Below, piece by piece: positions 30,214-40,696 of a stretch of DNA of 41,480 bases (positions are counted from its first letter, which is position 1; every line of letters begins with the position of its first letter). A program made the translations under genes and the position numbers. The stretch comes from an uncultured Nocardioidaceae bacterium (GTDB lineage: Bacteria; Actinomycetota; Actinomycetes; Propionibacteriales; Nocardioidaceae): contig CADCUI010000029.1 in NCBI GenBank assembly GCA_902805845.1, positions 1-41,480 on the forward strand, given 5' to 3'. The notes below the pieces were generated by a model. It saw only the letters and a program-made list of their open reading frames with translations. It made no database searches and had not been told where the DNA came from.

Positions 30214-30915
30214 TCAGGTTGTGGCCAGCTCCTCGAGGATCCCCTCGCACGCCTCGACCAGCGGGCCCTGCAGGTCCGTTCCCTTGGGGCTGACGTTGAG
30301 GATGGCCGAGCAGTAGAACTTCGCGTCGCCGACCATGCCGGTGGTCACCGCGACGAGCCGGCTTGAGCCCATGGTGCCGCGGCAGGCCGCCACCGCTCCC
30401 GGCGTACCGAACTCGGGGGCGTCCTTGACCTGGCAGACCTGGCCGTAGCCCTCCTTCATGGCTGTCAGGTCGTCGATCGTCTTCTGCACCCGGCCCCGGC
30501 TGCTGACCGGCTGGACCGTCACGGTGAACTGCTTCGTGGCCGACCCGAGGATGCACATGTTGACGTCGGAGATCTGCAGCCCCTCCTCCTCGACCGGGCC
30601 CTCGTACTTGTCGCCGATCGTCTGGTCGGTGGTGACCCGGACCTTGTCGGGGGCCATGCCCAGGACCGCGCCCACCTGGGCGGTGTCGACGCGGTCGCAG
30701 AAGGGCTGGTCGGTCAGGGTCGCCTCGGTGACGTCGAAGGGGCCCGCCGGCGGGTCCGTCGACGGGTCCTGCGACGGGTCCTGCGACGGCGACCCGGACG
30801 ACGACCCGGACGACGACGAGGAGGAAGGCGACGAGGCCTCGGTCTCGGTCCCGCAGCCGGCGAGCACCGTCACGAGCAGGGCCGCTGCCGCCATGGCCTT
30901 GACCGGTCGTCTCAT
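30214..30915 (-). CDS. Secreted lipoprotein (DUF3558-like, tentative)
   Basis: 233 residues from the ATG at 30915, preceded by GAGGGGG. The signal peptide ends in a lipobox, LVTVLAGC, with lipidated Cys21. A Ser/Asp/Gly/Pro linker (about 27-60) leads into a globular domain with five further cysteines (QPFCDRV, NMCILG, QVCQV, AACRG, FYCSA) and one more in VEACEGI, which may form disulfides outside the cell. The pattern resembles actinobacterial DUF3558 lipoproteins, but I cannot confirm the family. It follows the ABC importer across an 89-base gap on the same strand and could be its last gene or independent. Confidence 0.82.
   Translation of the reverse strand: MRRPVKAMAAAALLVTVLAGCGTETEASSPSSSSSSGSSSGSPSQDPSQDPSTDPPAGPFDVTEATLTDQPFCDRVDTAQVGAVLGMAPDKVRVTTDQTIGDKYEGPVEEEGLQISDVNMCILGSATKQFTVTVQPVSSRGRVQKTIDDLTAMKEGYGQVCQVKDAPEFGTPGAVAACRGTMGSSRLVAVTTGMVGDAKFYCSAILNVSPKGTDLQGPLVEACEGILEELATT
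30761..30814. repeat. 12-bp repeats encoding the lipoprotein linker
   Basis: GACGGGTCCTGC occurs twice in tandem (30761-30784), then GACCCGGACGAC twice (30791-30814). They encode the D-P-S-Q and S-S-S-G repeats of the flexible linker behind the lipid anchor. Confidence 0.7.
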
Positions 30916-31004
30916 CAGTGGCCCCCTCGGGTCCGCCGCGGCCGGTGGACCGGCCGTCGCCCTCATTGTCCCCCCGGGAGGCTCCATTGTCGCCCCGTGA
31001 GGGG

Positions 31005-32216
31005 TCAGCGGTCAGCCAGCTCCGCCGACTTCCGGCGATGCGTCTCCAGGTCGTCGAAGTCCGGTGAGTAGCCGGGCGTCTCCAGGTCGGCCGCCCGGGT
31101 CGCCCCGGGCACCGGGTCACCGTGGGAGTTGCAGCCCAGGACGTCGAGGGTGACCGGCACCGCGCCGGTGGAGCCGCGCTCCCCGGCGAAGTGGCAGGCC
31201 ACCTTGTGCCGGGGACCGATCTGCAGCAGCGGCGGGACCTGCTTGGCGCAGATGTCCTGCGCCATCCAGCACCGGGTGCGGAAGCGGCAGCCCGACGGCG
31301 GGTTGACCGGGCTCGGCACGTCGCCCTCGAGCGGGATCCGCTCGCGGCGCCCACCGATCGCGGCCTGCTTGACGTCGGGTACGGCGGACAGCAGGGCCTG
31401 GGTGTAGGGGTGGTGGGGCCGGGAGTAGAGCGTCTCGCGGTCGGCGATCTCGACGATCTTGCCGAGGTACATCACCGCCACCTCGGGGCAGAAGTGCCGC
31501 ACCACCGCGAGGTCGTGGGCGATGAAGAGGAACGCGATGTTGAACTCGCGCTGCACGTCCTGGAGCAGGTTGACGACCTGTGCCTGGATCGAGACGTCGA
31601 GCGCCGACACGGGCTCGTCGGCCACGAGCAGCTTCGGCTGCAGCGCGAGGGCCCTGGCGATGCCGATGCGCTGGCGCTGACCGCCGGAGAACTCGTTGGG
31701 GTAGCGGTTGTAGTGCTCGGGGTTGAGCCCGACCACCTCGAGCAGCTCGCGGACCCGGTCGAGCACCTTGTCGTCGGGCACCACCTTGTGCACGCGCAGC
31801 GGGGTGCCGACGATGGTGCCGACCGTGTGCCGGGGGTTCAGCGAGCTGTAGGGGTCCTGGAAGATCATCTGGATCTCGCTGCGCAGCGGCAGCATCTGTC
31901 GCCGCGAGAGCGCCGCGATGTCCTGGCCCTCGAACATCATCCTGCCCGCGGTCGGGTCGTAGAGCCGGGTGATGAGTCGACCCGTCGTCGACTTGCCGCA
32001 GCCCGACTCGCCCACCAGCCCGAGGGAGCCACCGCGGGGCACGGCGAACGACACGCCGTCGACGGCCTGGACGTGCGCCACGGTGCGCCGGATGATCCCC
32101 GAGGACTTGACCGGGAAGTGCTTCTTCAGGTCGATGACCTCGAGAAGGGTGTCCCCCTTGTTGTCGGCGCCGGTCCCGCGCAGGTTGGTGTGCGGCTGGG
32201 CCTGGGTCTCCGTCAC
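31005..32216 (-). CDS. Peptide/nickel-type ABC importer ATP-binding protein (DppF-like)
   Basis: 403 residues from the GTG at 32216. Walker [10 protein letters not shown] at 69-77, signature [15 protein letters not shown], Walker [13 protein letters not shown], and the C-terminal oligopeptide/dipeptide domain with [15 protein letters not shown] cysteines (possible Fe-S cluster, as in other DppD/F-type proteins). It overlaps the stop of the DppD-like gene by four bases (GTGA). With its partner it forms the heterodimeric motor for the two permeases. Last gene of the five-gene cassette. Confidence 0.93.
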   Translation of the reverse strand: MTETQAQPHTNLRGTGADNKGDTLLEVIDLKKHFPVKSSGIIRRTVAHVQAVDGVSFAVPRGGSLGLVGESGCGKSTTGRLITRLYDPTAGRMMFEGQDIAALSRRQMLPLRSEIQMIFQDPYSSLNPRHTVGTIVGTPLRVHKVVPDDKVLDRVRELLEVVGLNPEHYNRYPNEFSGGQRQRIGIARALALQPKLLVADEPVSALDVSIQAQVVNLLQDVQREFNIAFLFIAHDLAVVRHFCPEVAVMYLGKIVEIADRETLYSRPHHPYTQALLSAVPDVKQAAIGGRRERIPLEGDVPSPVNPPSGCRFRTRCWMAQDICAKQVPPLLQIGPRHKVACHFAGERGSTGAVPVTLDVLGCNSHGDPVPGATRAADLETPGYSPDFDDLETHRRKSAELADR

Positions 32217-33382
32217 GGTCCCACCTTCTCCTGCCCCGCCAGCTCCTGCCCTGCCAGCTCTTGCCCTGCCAGCTCCGGCGCGATCTCCGGCAGCACCTCC
32301 AGGCGGTAGGTCTCGTGCGGATCCGGCAGGTGGCACCGTCGCCGGTGGTCGCGTCCCACCTTCGCCGGGAGCAGCTCGGGCAGCGTGGTGACGCACAGCT
32401 CGCCGGGCACCTTCGGCTTGTAGACGCACCGAGGGTTGAAGGGGCAGCCCGAGGGCGGGTTGAGAAGGCTCGGGGGGTTGCCGGGGATGGGGATCAGCCG
32501 GGCGTCGGTGTCGGCGGCGACGTCGGGGACGCTGGACAGCAGGCCCCAGGTGTAGGGCATCTCCGGCGCGGTGAGCAGCAGCTTCGTCGGACCGGTCTCC
32601 ACCGCCCGGCCGGCGTACATGACCAGGACGTCGTCGGCCATCTCGGCGATGACGCCGAGGTCGTGGGTGATGATGATGATCGCGGAGTTGAACTCCCGCT
32701 GCAGGTCCTGAAGCAGGTCGAGGATCTGCGCCTGGACCGTGACGTCGAGCGCCGTGGTCGGTTCGTCGGCGATGAGCAGCTTGGGGTCGTTGACCAGCGA
32801 CATCGCGATCATCGCGCGCTGCCGCATCCCGCCTGAGAACTGGTGCGGGTAGTCGTCGACGCGGCTCCGCGCCTGCGGGATGCCCACCCGGTCGAGCATC
32901 TCGATCGCCCGCTTCTTCGCGGTGGACTTCGAGACGTCGGCATGGATGCGGTACGCCTCCGTGATCTGCTGGCCGACGGTGTAGAACGGGTGGAGGGCGG
33001 TCAACGGGTCCTGGAAGATCATCGCGACCTCCTTGCCCCGCAGCTTGCGCATCGTCGCGTCGTCGGCGCCGACGACCTCCTGGCCGCCGACGGTGATCGA
33101 TCCCTCCAGCCTCGTCGACTTGGGGTTGTGGAGGCTGAGCACCGCCATCGAGGAGACGCTCTTGCCGGACCCGGACTCGCCCACGATGCCGAGCGTCTGC
33201 CCACGTCGCACGGTGTAGGAGAGGTCGCTGACCGCCTGGACGAGCCCGTCGTGGGTCGGGAACCGCACCGACAGGTGGTCGACGACCAGGAAGGGGTCCT
33301 CGGCGGTCGGCACCGCACCTGGACCCGCCTGCTGCGGCGCCGGGTGGCTCCCGGACGTCCCCAGGAAGGATTCGGAGGTCAT
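32213..33382 (-). CDS. Peptide/nickel-type ABC importer ATP-binding protein (DppD-like)
   Basis: 389 residues. Walker A GESGSGKS at 68-75, signature [15 protein letters not shown], Walker [13 protein letters not shown]; the C-terminal oligo_HPY domain carries GCPFNPRC. After the domain a tail of three ELAGQ repeats ends the protein. The ATG overlaps the permease stop (ATGA) and the stop overlaps the next GTG. Everything needed for ATP hydrolysis is intact; the tail is unusual for the family. Confidence 0.93.
   Translation of the reverse strand: MTSESFLGTSGSHPAPQQAGPGAVPTAEDPFLVVDHLSVRFPTHDGLVQAVSDLSYTVRRGQTLGIVGESGSGKSVSSMAVLSLHNPKSTRLEGSITVGGQEVVGADDATMRKLRGKEVAMIFQDPLTALHPFYTVGQQITEAYRIHADVSKSTAKKRAIEMLDRVGIPQARSRVDDYPHQFSGGMRQRAMIAMSLVNDPKLLIADEPTTALDVTVQAQILDLLQDLQREFNSAIIIITHDLGVIAEMADDVLVMYAGRAVETGPTKLLLTAPEMPYTWGLLSSVPDVAADTDARLIPIPGNPPSLLNPPSGCPFNPRCVYKPKVPGELCVTTLPELLPAKVGRDHRRRCHLPDPHETYRLEVLPEIAPELAGQELAGQELAGQEKVGP
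32229..32276. repeat. 15-bp in-frame tandem repeat at the DppD-like C-terminus
   Basis: Two near-identical units, GCCAGCTCCTGCCCT (32238-32252) and GCCAGCTCTTGCCCT (32253-32267), plus partial units either side. Read on the minus strand they encode ELAGQ three times, right before the stop codon that overlaps the next gene's start. Confidence 0.8.
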
Positions 33383-34374
33383 GTGAGCCGGACTCTCGGG
33401 TCGATGACGCTGTAGAGGATGTCGACGAGGAGGTTCGCGATCACGATGATGATCGCACCCACCAGCACGGTCGCGGCCACCACGGGGAAGTCGACCGGGG
33501 CGCGCAGCGCCCGGATGCCCCAGCGGCCGATCCCGTCGATGTCGAAGATCTGCTCGGTGAAGACGGTCCCGACCAGGAGGTAGGCGAAGTCCAGGCCGAA
33601 GATCGTGATCACCGGCACGATCGCGGCGCGCAGCCCGTGCTTGAAGATCACGCGGTTGTTCTTGAGCCCCTTGGCGGTCGCGGTCCTGATGTAGTCCTCA
33701 CCGAGGGTCTCCACCATCTGCCCGCGCGAGAATCGGGCGTACGACGTGGAGTTGGTCAGCCCCAGCACCAGCCAGGGCAGCAGCAGCCCATAGGCCCAGG
33801 GGCCGATGCCGTCGGTCAACGCGTGGTAGCTGGTGTCGGGGAATATGCCCCATTCGAGGGACAGGTAGATCCACGCGAGCAGCGCGACCACGTAGTAGGG
33901 GATCGACGAGATCACCAGGCTCACCGTGACGAGGCCGCGGTCCGCGAGGGTTCCGCGCACCTTGGCGGCCAGGGTCCCGAGCGTCACGCCGATGACGAGG
34001 TAGAGGATCGCGCCGCCGATGGCCAGCGAGATCGTCGCGGGGTACTTGTCCTTCAGCTCGGTGCTCACCTCCTCCCGCGATCCGTAGGAGATGCCGAGAC
34101 AAGGGGCGTCACAGTCGTACTTCGCCCCCATGTCGACGGTGCGGTCCGAGACCAGCCCCTTGGCCCAGATGGCGTACTGCTCGGTCACCGGTTCGTCGAA
34201 GCCCATCGCCTCCGTGAGCACGGCGAGGCGCTCGGGGGTGCACCGGCCGTTCAGGTCACAGAGCGGGCGGGCGGGGTCGCTGGGGCCGAGGAAGAAGAGC
34301 GCGAAGACGAACATCGACGTCAGGACGACGACGAGGGCCGACGACATCAGCCGCCGCACGATGAAGCCGATCAT
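33379..34374 (-). CDS. Peptide/nickel-type ABC permease (DppB-like)
   Basis: 331 residues, six predicted membrane helices; the first (about 8-30) is followed by a ~90-residue periplasmic loop containing four cysteines (LCDLNGRC and DCDAPC). The cytoplasmic EAA loop reads [20 protein letters not shown], which contacts the ATPases. The ATG lies 149 bases after the binding-protein stop; that gap holds two strong hairpins. The stop overlaps the DppD-like ATG by four bases. Confidence 0.93.
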   Translation of the reverse strand: MIGFIVRRLMSSALVVVLTSMFVFALFFLGPSDPARPLCDLNGRCTPERLAVLTEAMGFDEPVTEQYAIWAKGLVSDRTVDMGAKYDCDAPCLGISYGSREEVSTELKDKYPATISLAIGGAILYLVIGVTLGTLAAKVRGTLADRGLVTVSLVISSIPYYVVALLAWIYLSLEWGIFPDTSYHALTDGIGPWAYGLLLPWLVLGLTNSTSYARFSRGQMVETLGEDYIRTATAKGLKNNRVIFKHGLRAAIVPVITIFGLDFAYLLVGTVFTEQIFDIDGIGRWGIRALRAPVDFPVVAATVLVGAIIIVIANLLVDILYSVIDPRVRLT

Positions 34375-34408
34375 GTCCGCCTCGCGTGGTTCGTGATGGG
34401 CCCAGCGT

Positions 34409-34435
34409 GGGGTGGCCCCGTTCTGGGGCCACCCC
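34409..34435 (-). terminator. Hairpin upstream of the DppB-like gene
   Basis: A perfect 11-bp stem, GGGGTGGCCCC and its complement, with a 5-base loop, extendable by a G-U and a G-C pair. There is no U tract. It is probably an attenuator or mRNA processing/stability element between the binding-protein gene and the rest of the operon. Confidence 0.5.
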
Positions 34436-34481
34436 GCACCGGTGCATGCCTGATGGTACGACCTGCTCCGGGTTGCGGCGA

Positions 34482-34512
34482 GGGGCCGGCCGGCTGGCTG
34501 CCGGCCGGCCCC
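34482..34512 (-). terminator. Hairpin just after the binding-protein gene
   Basis: A perfect 13-bp stem, GGGGCCGGCCGGC and its complement, with a 5-base loop, starting 11 bases after the stop codon. No U tract follows. Such a stable stem may protect the 3' end of the upstream message or cause partial termination. Confidence 0.55.
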
Positions 34513-34523
34513 TGCCTACGAGG

Positions 34524-36311
34524 TCACTGCGAGATCCAGAAGTTCCTCAGGGTCGGGAATCCCAGGGTCGTGTCGATGAAGTGACCCTGGATCTTCGAAC
34601 CGTGCAGCTGCGCCACACCCGTGTAGTACCGGGGGATCACCGGCAGGTACTCGGTCATGATCTCCTTGTCGAGCTCGGCCCAGAGCTTCGGCTGGTCCTC
34701 GACCGAGGCACGCATCGCCTCCTTGATCTTCGCGTCGATCTCCGGCTCGCTGAACGCGCCGTAGTTCGTCCCGAGACCGACACCCTCGATGTCCGTGGAG
34801 CCGAACAGCGGCGGGATCCAGGTCGCGCCCGACGGCCAGTCCGAGCACCAGCCCGCGGAGCGCAGGTTGACCGGGTTCTTGGCGTCGTCGCGGTCCGCAG
34901 CGAGGTTCGCCAGGGTCGTCGGCACCGGGGTCGCCTTGAAGCCGGCTGCCTCGAGTCCCTTGATCAGCACGTCCTTGGTCTTGGTGCTGATCTCGTCGTC
35001 CGTGGCCCAGAGGAACTTGATCTCGAAGCCCTCGTTCCCGCTGTCCTGCAGGATCTTCTTGGCCTTCTCGGCGTCGGTCACGAACGGCTCGTGGCCCTCG
35101 ACCGGGTTGAACGACTCGCGGCCCGGGATGCCCGGAGGCATGATGCTCGTCGCCGGGATCGCCGTGACGTCGGGGATCAGCCCCGCAGCCAGGAGCTGGT
35201 CCTTGTACGGCAGCCCCCACACGAGCGCCTCGCGGACCGCCATGTCGGTGATCTTCCGGTAGTCAGCCGCGTAGTAGTACGTGCACGGCGAGCCGCCGGT
35301 CACCAGGCGGTCCGGGGCCTGCTGCTGGAACTTCCGGTAGTTCTGGGCCTGGACGTCGTCGTAGGTCATGGTCGTCTGACCCTCGCCCTGGTCGGCCAGC
35401 AGGATCTGGTCGATCTGGGTTGCCTGCACGCCGGCCTTGAAGTTGTAGCCGTCCGGGTAGGCGGTGCGGCCCGGGTCGGTGGCCGGGTCCCACTCGGGGT
35501 TCCGCTCCAGGACCAGCGACTTCGAGCGGGTGTAGTCCTTGATCTTGTAGGGACCGGTGGACAGCGGACCCTGCGCGTACTTGCCCGGGTCACCTACGGC
35601 ACCCGCAGGACGCGGGCCCATCGCAGGGAACGTGCCGTAGTAGGGGAAGTCCGGGAACGGCTGGGACATCTTCACGATGACCTTGTTGCCGTCGACCGAG
35701 ACCGCCTGCTGCTTGGTGCCCTCGGGGTCGTTGCCGGAGTACATGCCCTTGTACTTGTCGCCCCCGAGGAAGTACGGGTTGCTGTAGTAGAGACCGGGGC
35801 CGTTGGGGAACGCCTTCTGGTCCATCGACGCGATGATGCCGCGGGCGACGTCCTCGGCCGTGAGGGGGTCACCGTTCTCCCACTTGACTCCCTCGCGGAT
35901 CTCGAAGGTCCACTCGGTGAAGTCGTCGTTGGGCTGCCCCAGGTCGGTGGCGAGGTCCGGGATGAGCGTCATCTCGCCGGACTCCTCGTCGTAGGCGAAC
36001 TGCGTCAGCTGACGCGTCACCAGCGCGGTCATGATGCCGTTGGAGTCGACGTAGTAGAGGTCCTGCGGGTCCAGGCTGGTCGTGAGGCCGGTGTTGGTCA
36101 GCACCGTCACGGTGCCGCCCTCCTGGGCGCCCTCGATCTCGACGGGTCCCTCGCGCTCGGGGTCCTGCGCCTCGCCGGTCTGGCCCAGCTTCTCCTGGTC
36201 GACGTTGTTGTCGCCGCTGGCCCTGTCGCCTTCGTCGCCGCCGCCGCCGCAGGCGCTGAGGGCGAGGAGGCCAGTCGTTGCCAGGGCAACAATCGGTTTC
36301 CTGAACCGCAT
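34524..36311 (-). CDS. ABC importer substrate-binding lipoprotein (SBP_bac_5, peptide/nickel class)
   Basis: 595 residues from the ATG at 36311, chosen because the signal peptide starts there and GGAAAGGA lies upstream. The lipobox LALSAC gives lipidated Cys21, then a Gly/Asp/Glu-rich linker (22-60). The mature part has the class features GGTVTVLTNTGLTTSLDP, EIREGVKWENGDPLTAEDV and STGPYKIKDY. The ligand cannot be told from sequence: most relatives bind short peptides, some bind nickel, sugars or antibiotics. It sits between the two permease genes, with strong hairpins after it. Confidence 0.94.
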   Translation of the reverse strand: MRFRKPIVALATTGLLALSACGGGGDEGDRASGDNNVDQEKLGQTGEAQDPEREGPVEIEGAQEGGTVTVLTNTGLTTSLDPQDLYYVDSNGIMTALVTRQLTQFAYDEESGEMTLIPDLATDLGQPNDDFTEWTFEIREGVKWENGDPLTAEDVARGIIASMDQKAFPNGPGLYYSNPYFLGGDKYKGMYSGNDPEGTKQQAVSVDGNKVIVKMSQPFPDFPYYGTFPAMGPRPAGAVGDPGKYAQGPLSTGPYKIKDYTRSKSLVLERNPEWDPATDPGRTAYPDGYNFKAGVQATQIDQILLADQGEGQTTMTYDDVQAQNYRKFQQQAPDRLVTGGSPCTYYYAADYRKITDMAVREALVWGLPYKDQLLAAGLIPDVTAIPATSIMPPGIPGRESFNPVEGHEPFVTDAEKAKKILQDSGNEGFEIKFLWATDDEISTKTKDVLIKGLEAAGFKATPVPTTLANLAADRDDAKNPVNLRSAGWCSDWPSGATWIPPLFGSTDIEGVGLGTNYGAFSEPEIDAKIKEAMRASVEDQPKLWAELDKEIMTEYLPVIPRYYTGVAQLHGSKIQGHFIDTTLGFPTLRNFWISQ

Positions 36312-36358
36312 GGATGGTCCTTTCCGTAATGTGGTGCTGCTCCCACCGAGGACGGTCG

Positions 36359-37366
36359 TCATCGGCGAGTCTTGGGGTCGAAGGCGTCTCGGACCGAGTC
36401 GCCCAGGAGGTTGAGCGCCATGGTGAGCATCAAGAAGATGAGCACCGGAGCCCAGAGGTAGAGGCCGTAGTCGGCGTAGTAGGGAGTCGCGTCGGCCACC
36501 ATCTTGCCGAGCGAGGGGATGCTGGTGAGCCCCAGCCCGAGGAAGGACAGGCCGGCCTCGAGGGCCACGAACTGGGGAAGCGCCAGCGAGGTGGCCACCA
36601 CCATCGGCGCGACCATGTTCGGCAGCAGCTCCTTGAAGAGGATCTGGCGTGTCGGCACCCCGATGACCTCGGCCGCCTGGATGAACTCCCGCTCACGGAG
36701 CGAGAGCACCTGGCCCCGGATGAGGCGGGCGAGGAACATCCACCCGAAGAGGATGAGCACGCCGATGAGCGTGAAGAACTGTGCCCTGGCCAGCTCGTCG
36801 AGGTTGCCGGAGAAGTTCGAGACGACGATCGGGGCCAGCGCCAGCATCCCCAGCAGCGCCGGGAACGACAGGAACAGGTCGATGACGAAGGAGAGCACCC
36901 GGTCCAGCCAGCCACGCGAGAAGCCGGCGAGCAGGCCGATGACCACGCCGACGAAGGTGGAGAACACCGTCGCTGCCAGCGCGACGACCAGCGACGTCCG
37001 CAGGCCGTAGAGCAGGTAGGCGAGGTTGTCGGAGCCGGTGCCCGGCGCGATCCCCAGCGGGTGGTCCCAGGTGAAGTCCTGGAAGGGGGGTCCTATCAGC
37101 GGGAAGCCGTCGAAGTCGATGACCTCGCTCGGGGTCGGAGCCCTGGGGTCGGTGACGTCCCAGTAGATGCCCATCGCCTTGGTGATGAGGGGGGCAAACA
37201 CCGCGAGGAGGACCAGGGTGACGAGCACCGCCACGCACACCAGCGCGACCTTGTCCTTGCGGAGCCGCTCGAGCGCGATCTGGGTCGGGGACTTCCCGGC
37301 TACCGGCGCGGTGCCGACGACATCATCGACGAGCAACTCGTCGGCAGTGACAGGACTGAGACCCAT
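36359..37366 (-). CDS. Peptide/nickel-type ABC permease (DppC-like)
   Basis: 335 residues. A cytoplasmic N-terminal tail (1-38) is followed by six predicted helices; the EAA loop is EREFIQAAEVIGVPTRQILF, and the PSLGKMVAD region is typical of DppC. First gene of the importer cassette, 47 bases before the binding protein. The order DppC-SBP-DppB-DppD-DppF is less common than SBP-B-C-D-F. A promoter probably lies in the 88-base gap after aspS. Confidence 0.93.
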   Translation of the reverse strand: MGLSPVTADELLVDDVVGTAPVAGKSPTQIALERLRKDKVALVCVAVLVTLVLLAVFAPLITKAMGIYWDVTDPRAPTPSEVIDFDGFPLIGPPFQDFTWDHPLGIAPGTGSDNLAYLLYGLRTSLVVALAATVFSTFVGVVIGLLAGFSRGWLDRVLSFVIDLFLSFPALLGMLALAPIVVSNFSGNLDELARAQFFTLIGVLILFGWMFLARLIRGQVLSLREREFIQAAEVIGVPTRQILFKELLPNMVAPMVVATSLALPQFVALEAGLSFLGLGLTSIPSLGKMVADATPYYADYGLYLWAPVLIFLMLTMALNLLGDSVRDAFDPKTRR

Positions 37367-37401
37367 GCCGCCTCTCCGGGTCGAAAGCAGTTGACCGGGT
37401 G

Positions 37402-37429
37402 ACTCTAGTCCCGGGACGGACTCGGTTCA
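37402..37429 (-). promoter_or_regulatory. Possible promoter of the ABC importer operon
   Basis: Minus strand: -35 TGAACC (37429-37424), 16-base spacer, -10 TAGAGT (37407-37402). Both boxes are moderate matches. Confidence 0.35.
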
Positions 37430-37454
37430 GGAGCGGCGAGGTAACGATCTGGTC

Positions 37455-39233
37455 TCATGAGGTGGACTGCTTGGGGGCGCTGTCGACACCCGCCTCCCGC
37501 CGCTGGGCCGCCGTGATGGGCGCCGGGGCGCCGGTGAGCGGGTCGTAGCCGTTCCCGGTCTTGGGGAAGGCGATCACGTCCCGGATCGAGTCGGTCCCGC
37601 TCAGCAGGGCGCACACGCGGTCCCACCCGAAGGCGATCCCGCCGTGCGGCGGCGCGCCGTACTTGAAGGCGCGGAGCAGGAAGCCGAACTTCTCCTCCGC
37701 CTCCGCCTCGCTCAGGCCCATCACCTGGAACACCCGCTTCTGCACGTCCTCGCGGTGGATACGGATCGACCCGCCCCCGATCTCGTTGCCGTTGCACACG
37801 ATGTCGTAGGCGTAGGCGAGCGCAGTGCCGGGCTCGGTGTCGAAGGTGTCCACGCTCTCGGGCTTGGGCGAGGTGAAGGCGTGGTGCACGGCCGTCCAGG
37901 CGCCCGCCCCCACGGCCACGTCTCCGGCGGCCGTGGCCTCTGCCGCCGGCTCGAAGAGCGGCGCGTCGACGACCCACAGGAAGCGCCAGGCGGACTCGTC
38001 GATGAGCCCGCACCTGCGCCCCACCTCGAGCCGGGCGGCGCCGAGCAGCGCCCGCGAGGACTTCTGGGCGCCGGCGGAGAAGAACACGCAGTCGCCGGGC
38101 CCCGCGCCGACGTGTGCGGCCAGCCCGGCCCGCTCCTCCTCGGAGAGGTTCTTCGCGACCGGACCGCCGAGCTCGCCGTCCTCGCCGACCAGCACGTAGG
38201 CCAGGCCACGGGCGCCGCGCTGCTTGGCCCAGTCCTGCCAGGCGTCGAGCTGCTTGCGCGGCTGGCTGGCGCCGCCCGGCATCACGACCGCGCCGACGTA
38301 CGACGCGGACTGGGGACTGAAGACCCGGAACGGGGTGTCCTTGAAGTAGTCCGTGCACTCGACCAGCTCGAGGTCCAGGCGCAGGTCGGGCTTGTCGGTG
38401 CCGTAGCGCTCCATCGCCTCGGCGTAGGTCATCCGCGGGATCGGCGTCGCCAGGTCGTGGCCGACCAGTGCCCACAGCTCCCGCAGGATCTCCTCGGAGA
38501 GCGTGATGACGTCGTCCTGCTCCGCGAAGGACATCTCGATGTCCAGCTGGGTGAACTCCGGCTGCCGGTCGGCGCGGAAGTCCTCGTCGCGGTAGCAGCG
38601 GGCGATCTGGAAGTACCGCTCCATGCCGCCGACCATGAGCAGCTGCTTGAACAGCTGGGGGCTCTGCGGAAGCGCGTACCAGCTGCCCGGCTGCAGCCGG
38701 GCCGGCACCAGGAAGTCGCGCGCGCCCTCGGGGGTGGAACGGGTGAGGGTCGGCGTCTCGATCTCGGCGAAGCCACGCTCGTGGAGGACGCTGCGCGCGG
38801 CGTGGTTGACCTCGCTGCGGAGCCGGAGCGCCGCCGCGGGGCCCGACCGCCGCAGGTCGAGGTAGCGGTAGGCCAGGCGGACCTCCTCCCCCACCTCGAC
38901 GTGGTCGTCGACCGGGAACGGGAGCGCCGCCGCGGCGCTCAGGACCTCGACGTCGGCGGCGATGACCTCCACCTCGCCCGTCGGCAGGCTCGGGTTCTCA
39001 TTGCCCTCGGGGCGGCCCGCCACCTCGCCGGTCACCCGCACGCAGTACTCCGCCCGCAGCTGGGAGGCCACCTCCTCGTCCCGCACGACGACCTGCACGA
39101 CGCCGCTGGACTCCCGCAGGTCGAGGAACGCCACGCCGCCGTGGTCGCGACGGCGCGCCACCCAGCCGGCAAGGGTCACGGTGCTGCCGATGTCGGCGGC
39201 TCGCAGCGTGCCGGCGTCATGCGTGCGGATCAA
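37455..39233 (-). CDS. aspS: Aspartyl-tRNA synthetase
   Basis: Class IIb synthetase, 592 residues. The N-terminal OB anticodon domain (about 1-110) precedes the core with motif 2 [22 protein letters not shown] and motif 3 GIAFGWDR, plus the bacterial GAD insertion. The start is TTG at 39233: GAAGGAG lies seven bases upstream, [12 protein letters not shown] is the usual N-terminus, and the hisS stop overlaps it as TTGA. No in-frame ATG or GTG fits better. Confidence 0.95.
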   Translation of the reverse strand: MIRTHDAGTLRAADIGSTVTLAGWVARRRDHGGVAFLDLRESSGVVQVVVRDEEVASQLRAEYCVRVTGEVAGRPEGNENPSLPTGEVEVIAADVEVLSAAAALPFPVDDHVEVGEEVRLAYRYLDLRRSGPAAALRLRSEVNHAARSVLHERGFAEIETPTLTRSTPEGARDFLVPARLQPGSWYALPQSPQLFKQLLMVGGMERYFQIARCYRDEDFRADRQPEFTQLDIEMSFAEQDDVITLSEEILRELWALVGHDLATPIPRMTYAEAMERYGTDKPDLRLDLELVECTDYFKDTPFRVFSPQSASYVGAVVMPGGASQPRKQLDAWQDWAKQRGARGLAYVLVGEDGELGGPVAKNLSEEERAGLAAHVGAGPGDCVFFSAGAQKSSRALLGAARLEVGRRCGLIDESAWRFLWVVDAPLFEPAAEATAAGDVAVGAGAWTAVHHAFTSPKPESVDTFDTEPGTALAYAYDIVCNGNEIGGGSIRIHREDVQKRVFQVMGLSEAEAEEKFGFLLRAFKYGAPPHGGIAFGWDRVCALLSGTDSIRDVIAFPKTGNGYDPLTGAPAPITAAQRREAGVDSAPKQSTS

Positions 39234-40696
39234 CGGGGTGCTCCTTCGTCGGTGGTGCCTTCGGTGGTGGCATCGGTGGTGGCGCCGGTCGGGCCCGTCG
39301 GGACCACGATCCGCGGCAGCAGGTCCTCGGTGGGGGGTCGCCAGCTGCCCGGGTCCGCGCCCGTCTGCTCGCCGCTGCGGATGTCCTTGACCTGGTGCCC
39401 GGCCGGCTGATCGGCGTCGGACCCGTCTGCTGCCGACGCCGGGAACCAGACGAAGGGGATGCCGCGGCGCTCGGCGTACCGGATCTGCTTGCCGTACTTC
39501 TGCGGGGTCGGTGCCACCTCGGTGGCCACCCCGCGCGACCGGAGCCCCTGGGCGATCGCGTCGCACTCGGCGCGCGACGCCTCGTCGGGAAGGGCCACCA
39601 GCACCGCGCTGGGCACGGACCGGTCGCCGGACAGCAGCCCGCGCTGGAAGAGCGGCACGAGGAGGCGGCTGACGCCCAGTGAGATGCCGACTCCGGGGTA
39701 CGTCGTCCGGCCGTCGCTGGCGAGCGAGTCGTACCGCCCTCCGGAGCAGATCGAGCCGAGCCCCTCGAAGCCGTCCAGCCGGGTCTCGAACACGGTGCCG
39801 GTGTAGTAGTCGAGCCCGCGGGCGATGCGGAGGTCCGCGACCACCTCGACCCCGGGGCCGGTCAGGTCGGCGCACCGCTCGACCACCTCGGCGAGCTCGG
39901 TGAGCCCCTCCTCGAGGAGGTCGTGGCGTACGCCGAGGGCCCGCACCCGGTCGACGAACGAGGTGTCCGGGCTGCTGACCTGCGCGAGCGCCAGGCACTG
40001 CCCGGCCTGCTCCTGCGACAGTCCGGCGTCCTCGACAAGCAGACCCCGCACGGTCTCGGCGGGCAGCTTGTCGAGCTTGTCGACCAGGCGCATGACCTCG
40101 TCGAGGTCCGCGATGCCCAGCCCGGTGTAGAAGCCTTGGATCAGCTTGCGGTTGTTGACCTGCAGCCGGAAGCGGGGAAGGAACGGGAGCCGCGTCAGCG
40201 CGTCGACCATGACGCGGGCGATCTCGACGTCGTGGTGGAACGGCAGCTGGTCGCGGCCGACGATGTCGATGTCGGCCTGGGTGAACTCCCGGAAGCGTCC
40301 CTCCTGCGGCCGCTCGCCGCGCCAGACCTTCTGGATCTGGTAGCGGCGGAACGGGAACTCCAGGCGGCCCGCGTTCTCGAGCACGTAGCGGGCGAACGGG
40401 ATCGTGAGGTCGAAGTGCAGCCCGAGCCCGGGGCCTGCCTCACCGTCGTCCTCGGCCGTATCGTCGGCCGCCTGCAACCGTTGCAGGACGTAGACCTCCT
40501 TGGAGGTGTCTCCCTTGCGCAGCAGCTGGTCCAGCGGCTCGACCGCTCGTGTCTCGAGCGGGGCGAAGCCGTGCAGCCCGAACGTGGTGGCGAGCGTGGC
40601 CAGCACCTGCTGCTCGACGAGACGCTGGGCGGGGAGGAGCTCGGGGAAGCCGCTGACGGGGGTCGGTCGGCTCCGTGGACGCGCGGGCCCGCTCAC
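39230..40696 (-). CDS. hisS: Histidyl-tRNA synthetase
   Basis: Class II synthetase, 488 residues, longer than the usual ~420-430. Motif 2 region [20 protein letters not shown] and the HisA motif [13 protein letters not shown] are intact. The extra length is an acidic insertion (about 72-85, [14 protein letters not shown]) and a Pro/Thr/Gly-rich C-terminal tail of about 35 residues built from a 12-bp DNA repeat. GTG at 40696 overlaps the preceding stop (GTGA). Its stop overlaps the aspS TTG. Confidence 0.95.
   Translation of the reverse strand: MSGPARPRSRPTPVSGFPELLPAQRLVEQQVLATLATTFGLHGFAPLETRAVEPLDQLLRKGDTSKEVYVLQRLQAADDTAEDDGEAGPGLGLHFDLTIPFARYVLENAGRLEFPFRRYQIQKVWRGERPQEGRFREFTQADIDIVGRDQLPFHHDVEIARVMVDALTRLPFLPRFRLQVNNRKLIQGFYTGLGIADLDEVMRLVDKLDKLPAETVRGLLVEDAGLSQEQAGQCLALAQVSSPDTSFVDRVRALGVRHDLLEEGLTELAEVVERCADLTGPGVEVVADLRIARGLDYYTGTVFETRLDGFEGLGSICSGGRYDSLASDGRTTYPGVGISLGVSRLLVPLFQRGLLSGDRSVPSAVLVALPDEASRAECDAIAQGLRSRGVATEVAPTPQKYGKQIRYAERRGIPFVWFPASAADGSDADQPAGHQVKDIRSGEQTGADPGSWRPPTEDLLPRIVVPTGPTGATTDATTEGTTDEGAPR
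39249..39284. repeat. 12-bp tandem repeat at the hisS 3' end
   Basis: TCGGTGGTGCCT, TCGGTGGTGGCA and TCGGTGGTGGCG in tandem; on the coding strand they give the Thr/Gly/Ala-rich tail near [15 protein letters not shown]. Confidence 0.7.

Noticed and set aside
34386-36329. Plus-strand frame opposite the substrate-binding protein gene
   Set aside because: Antisense shadow; it also runs through both hairpins of the intergenic gap.
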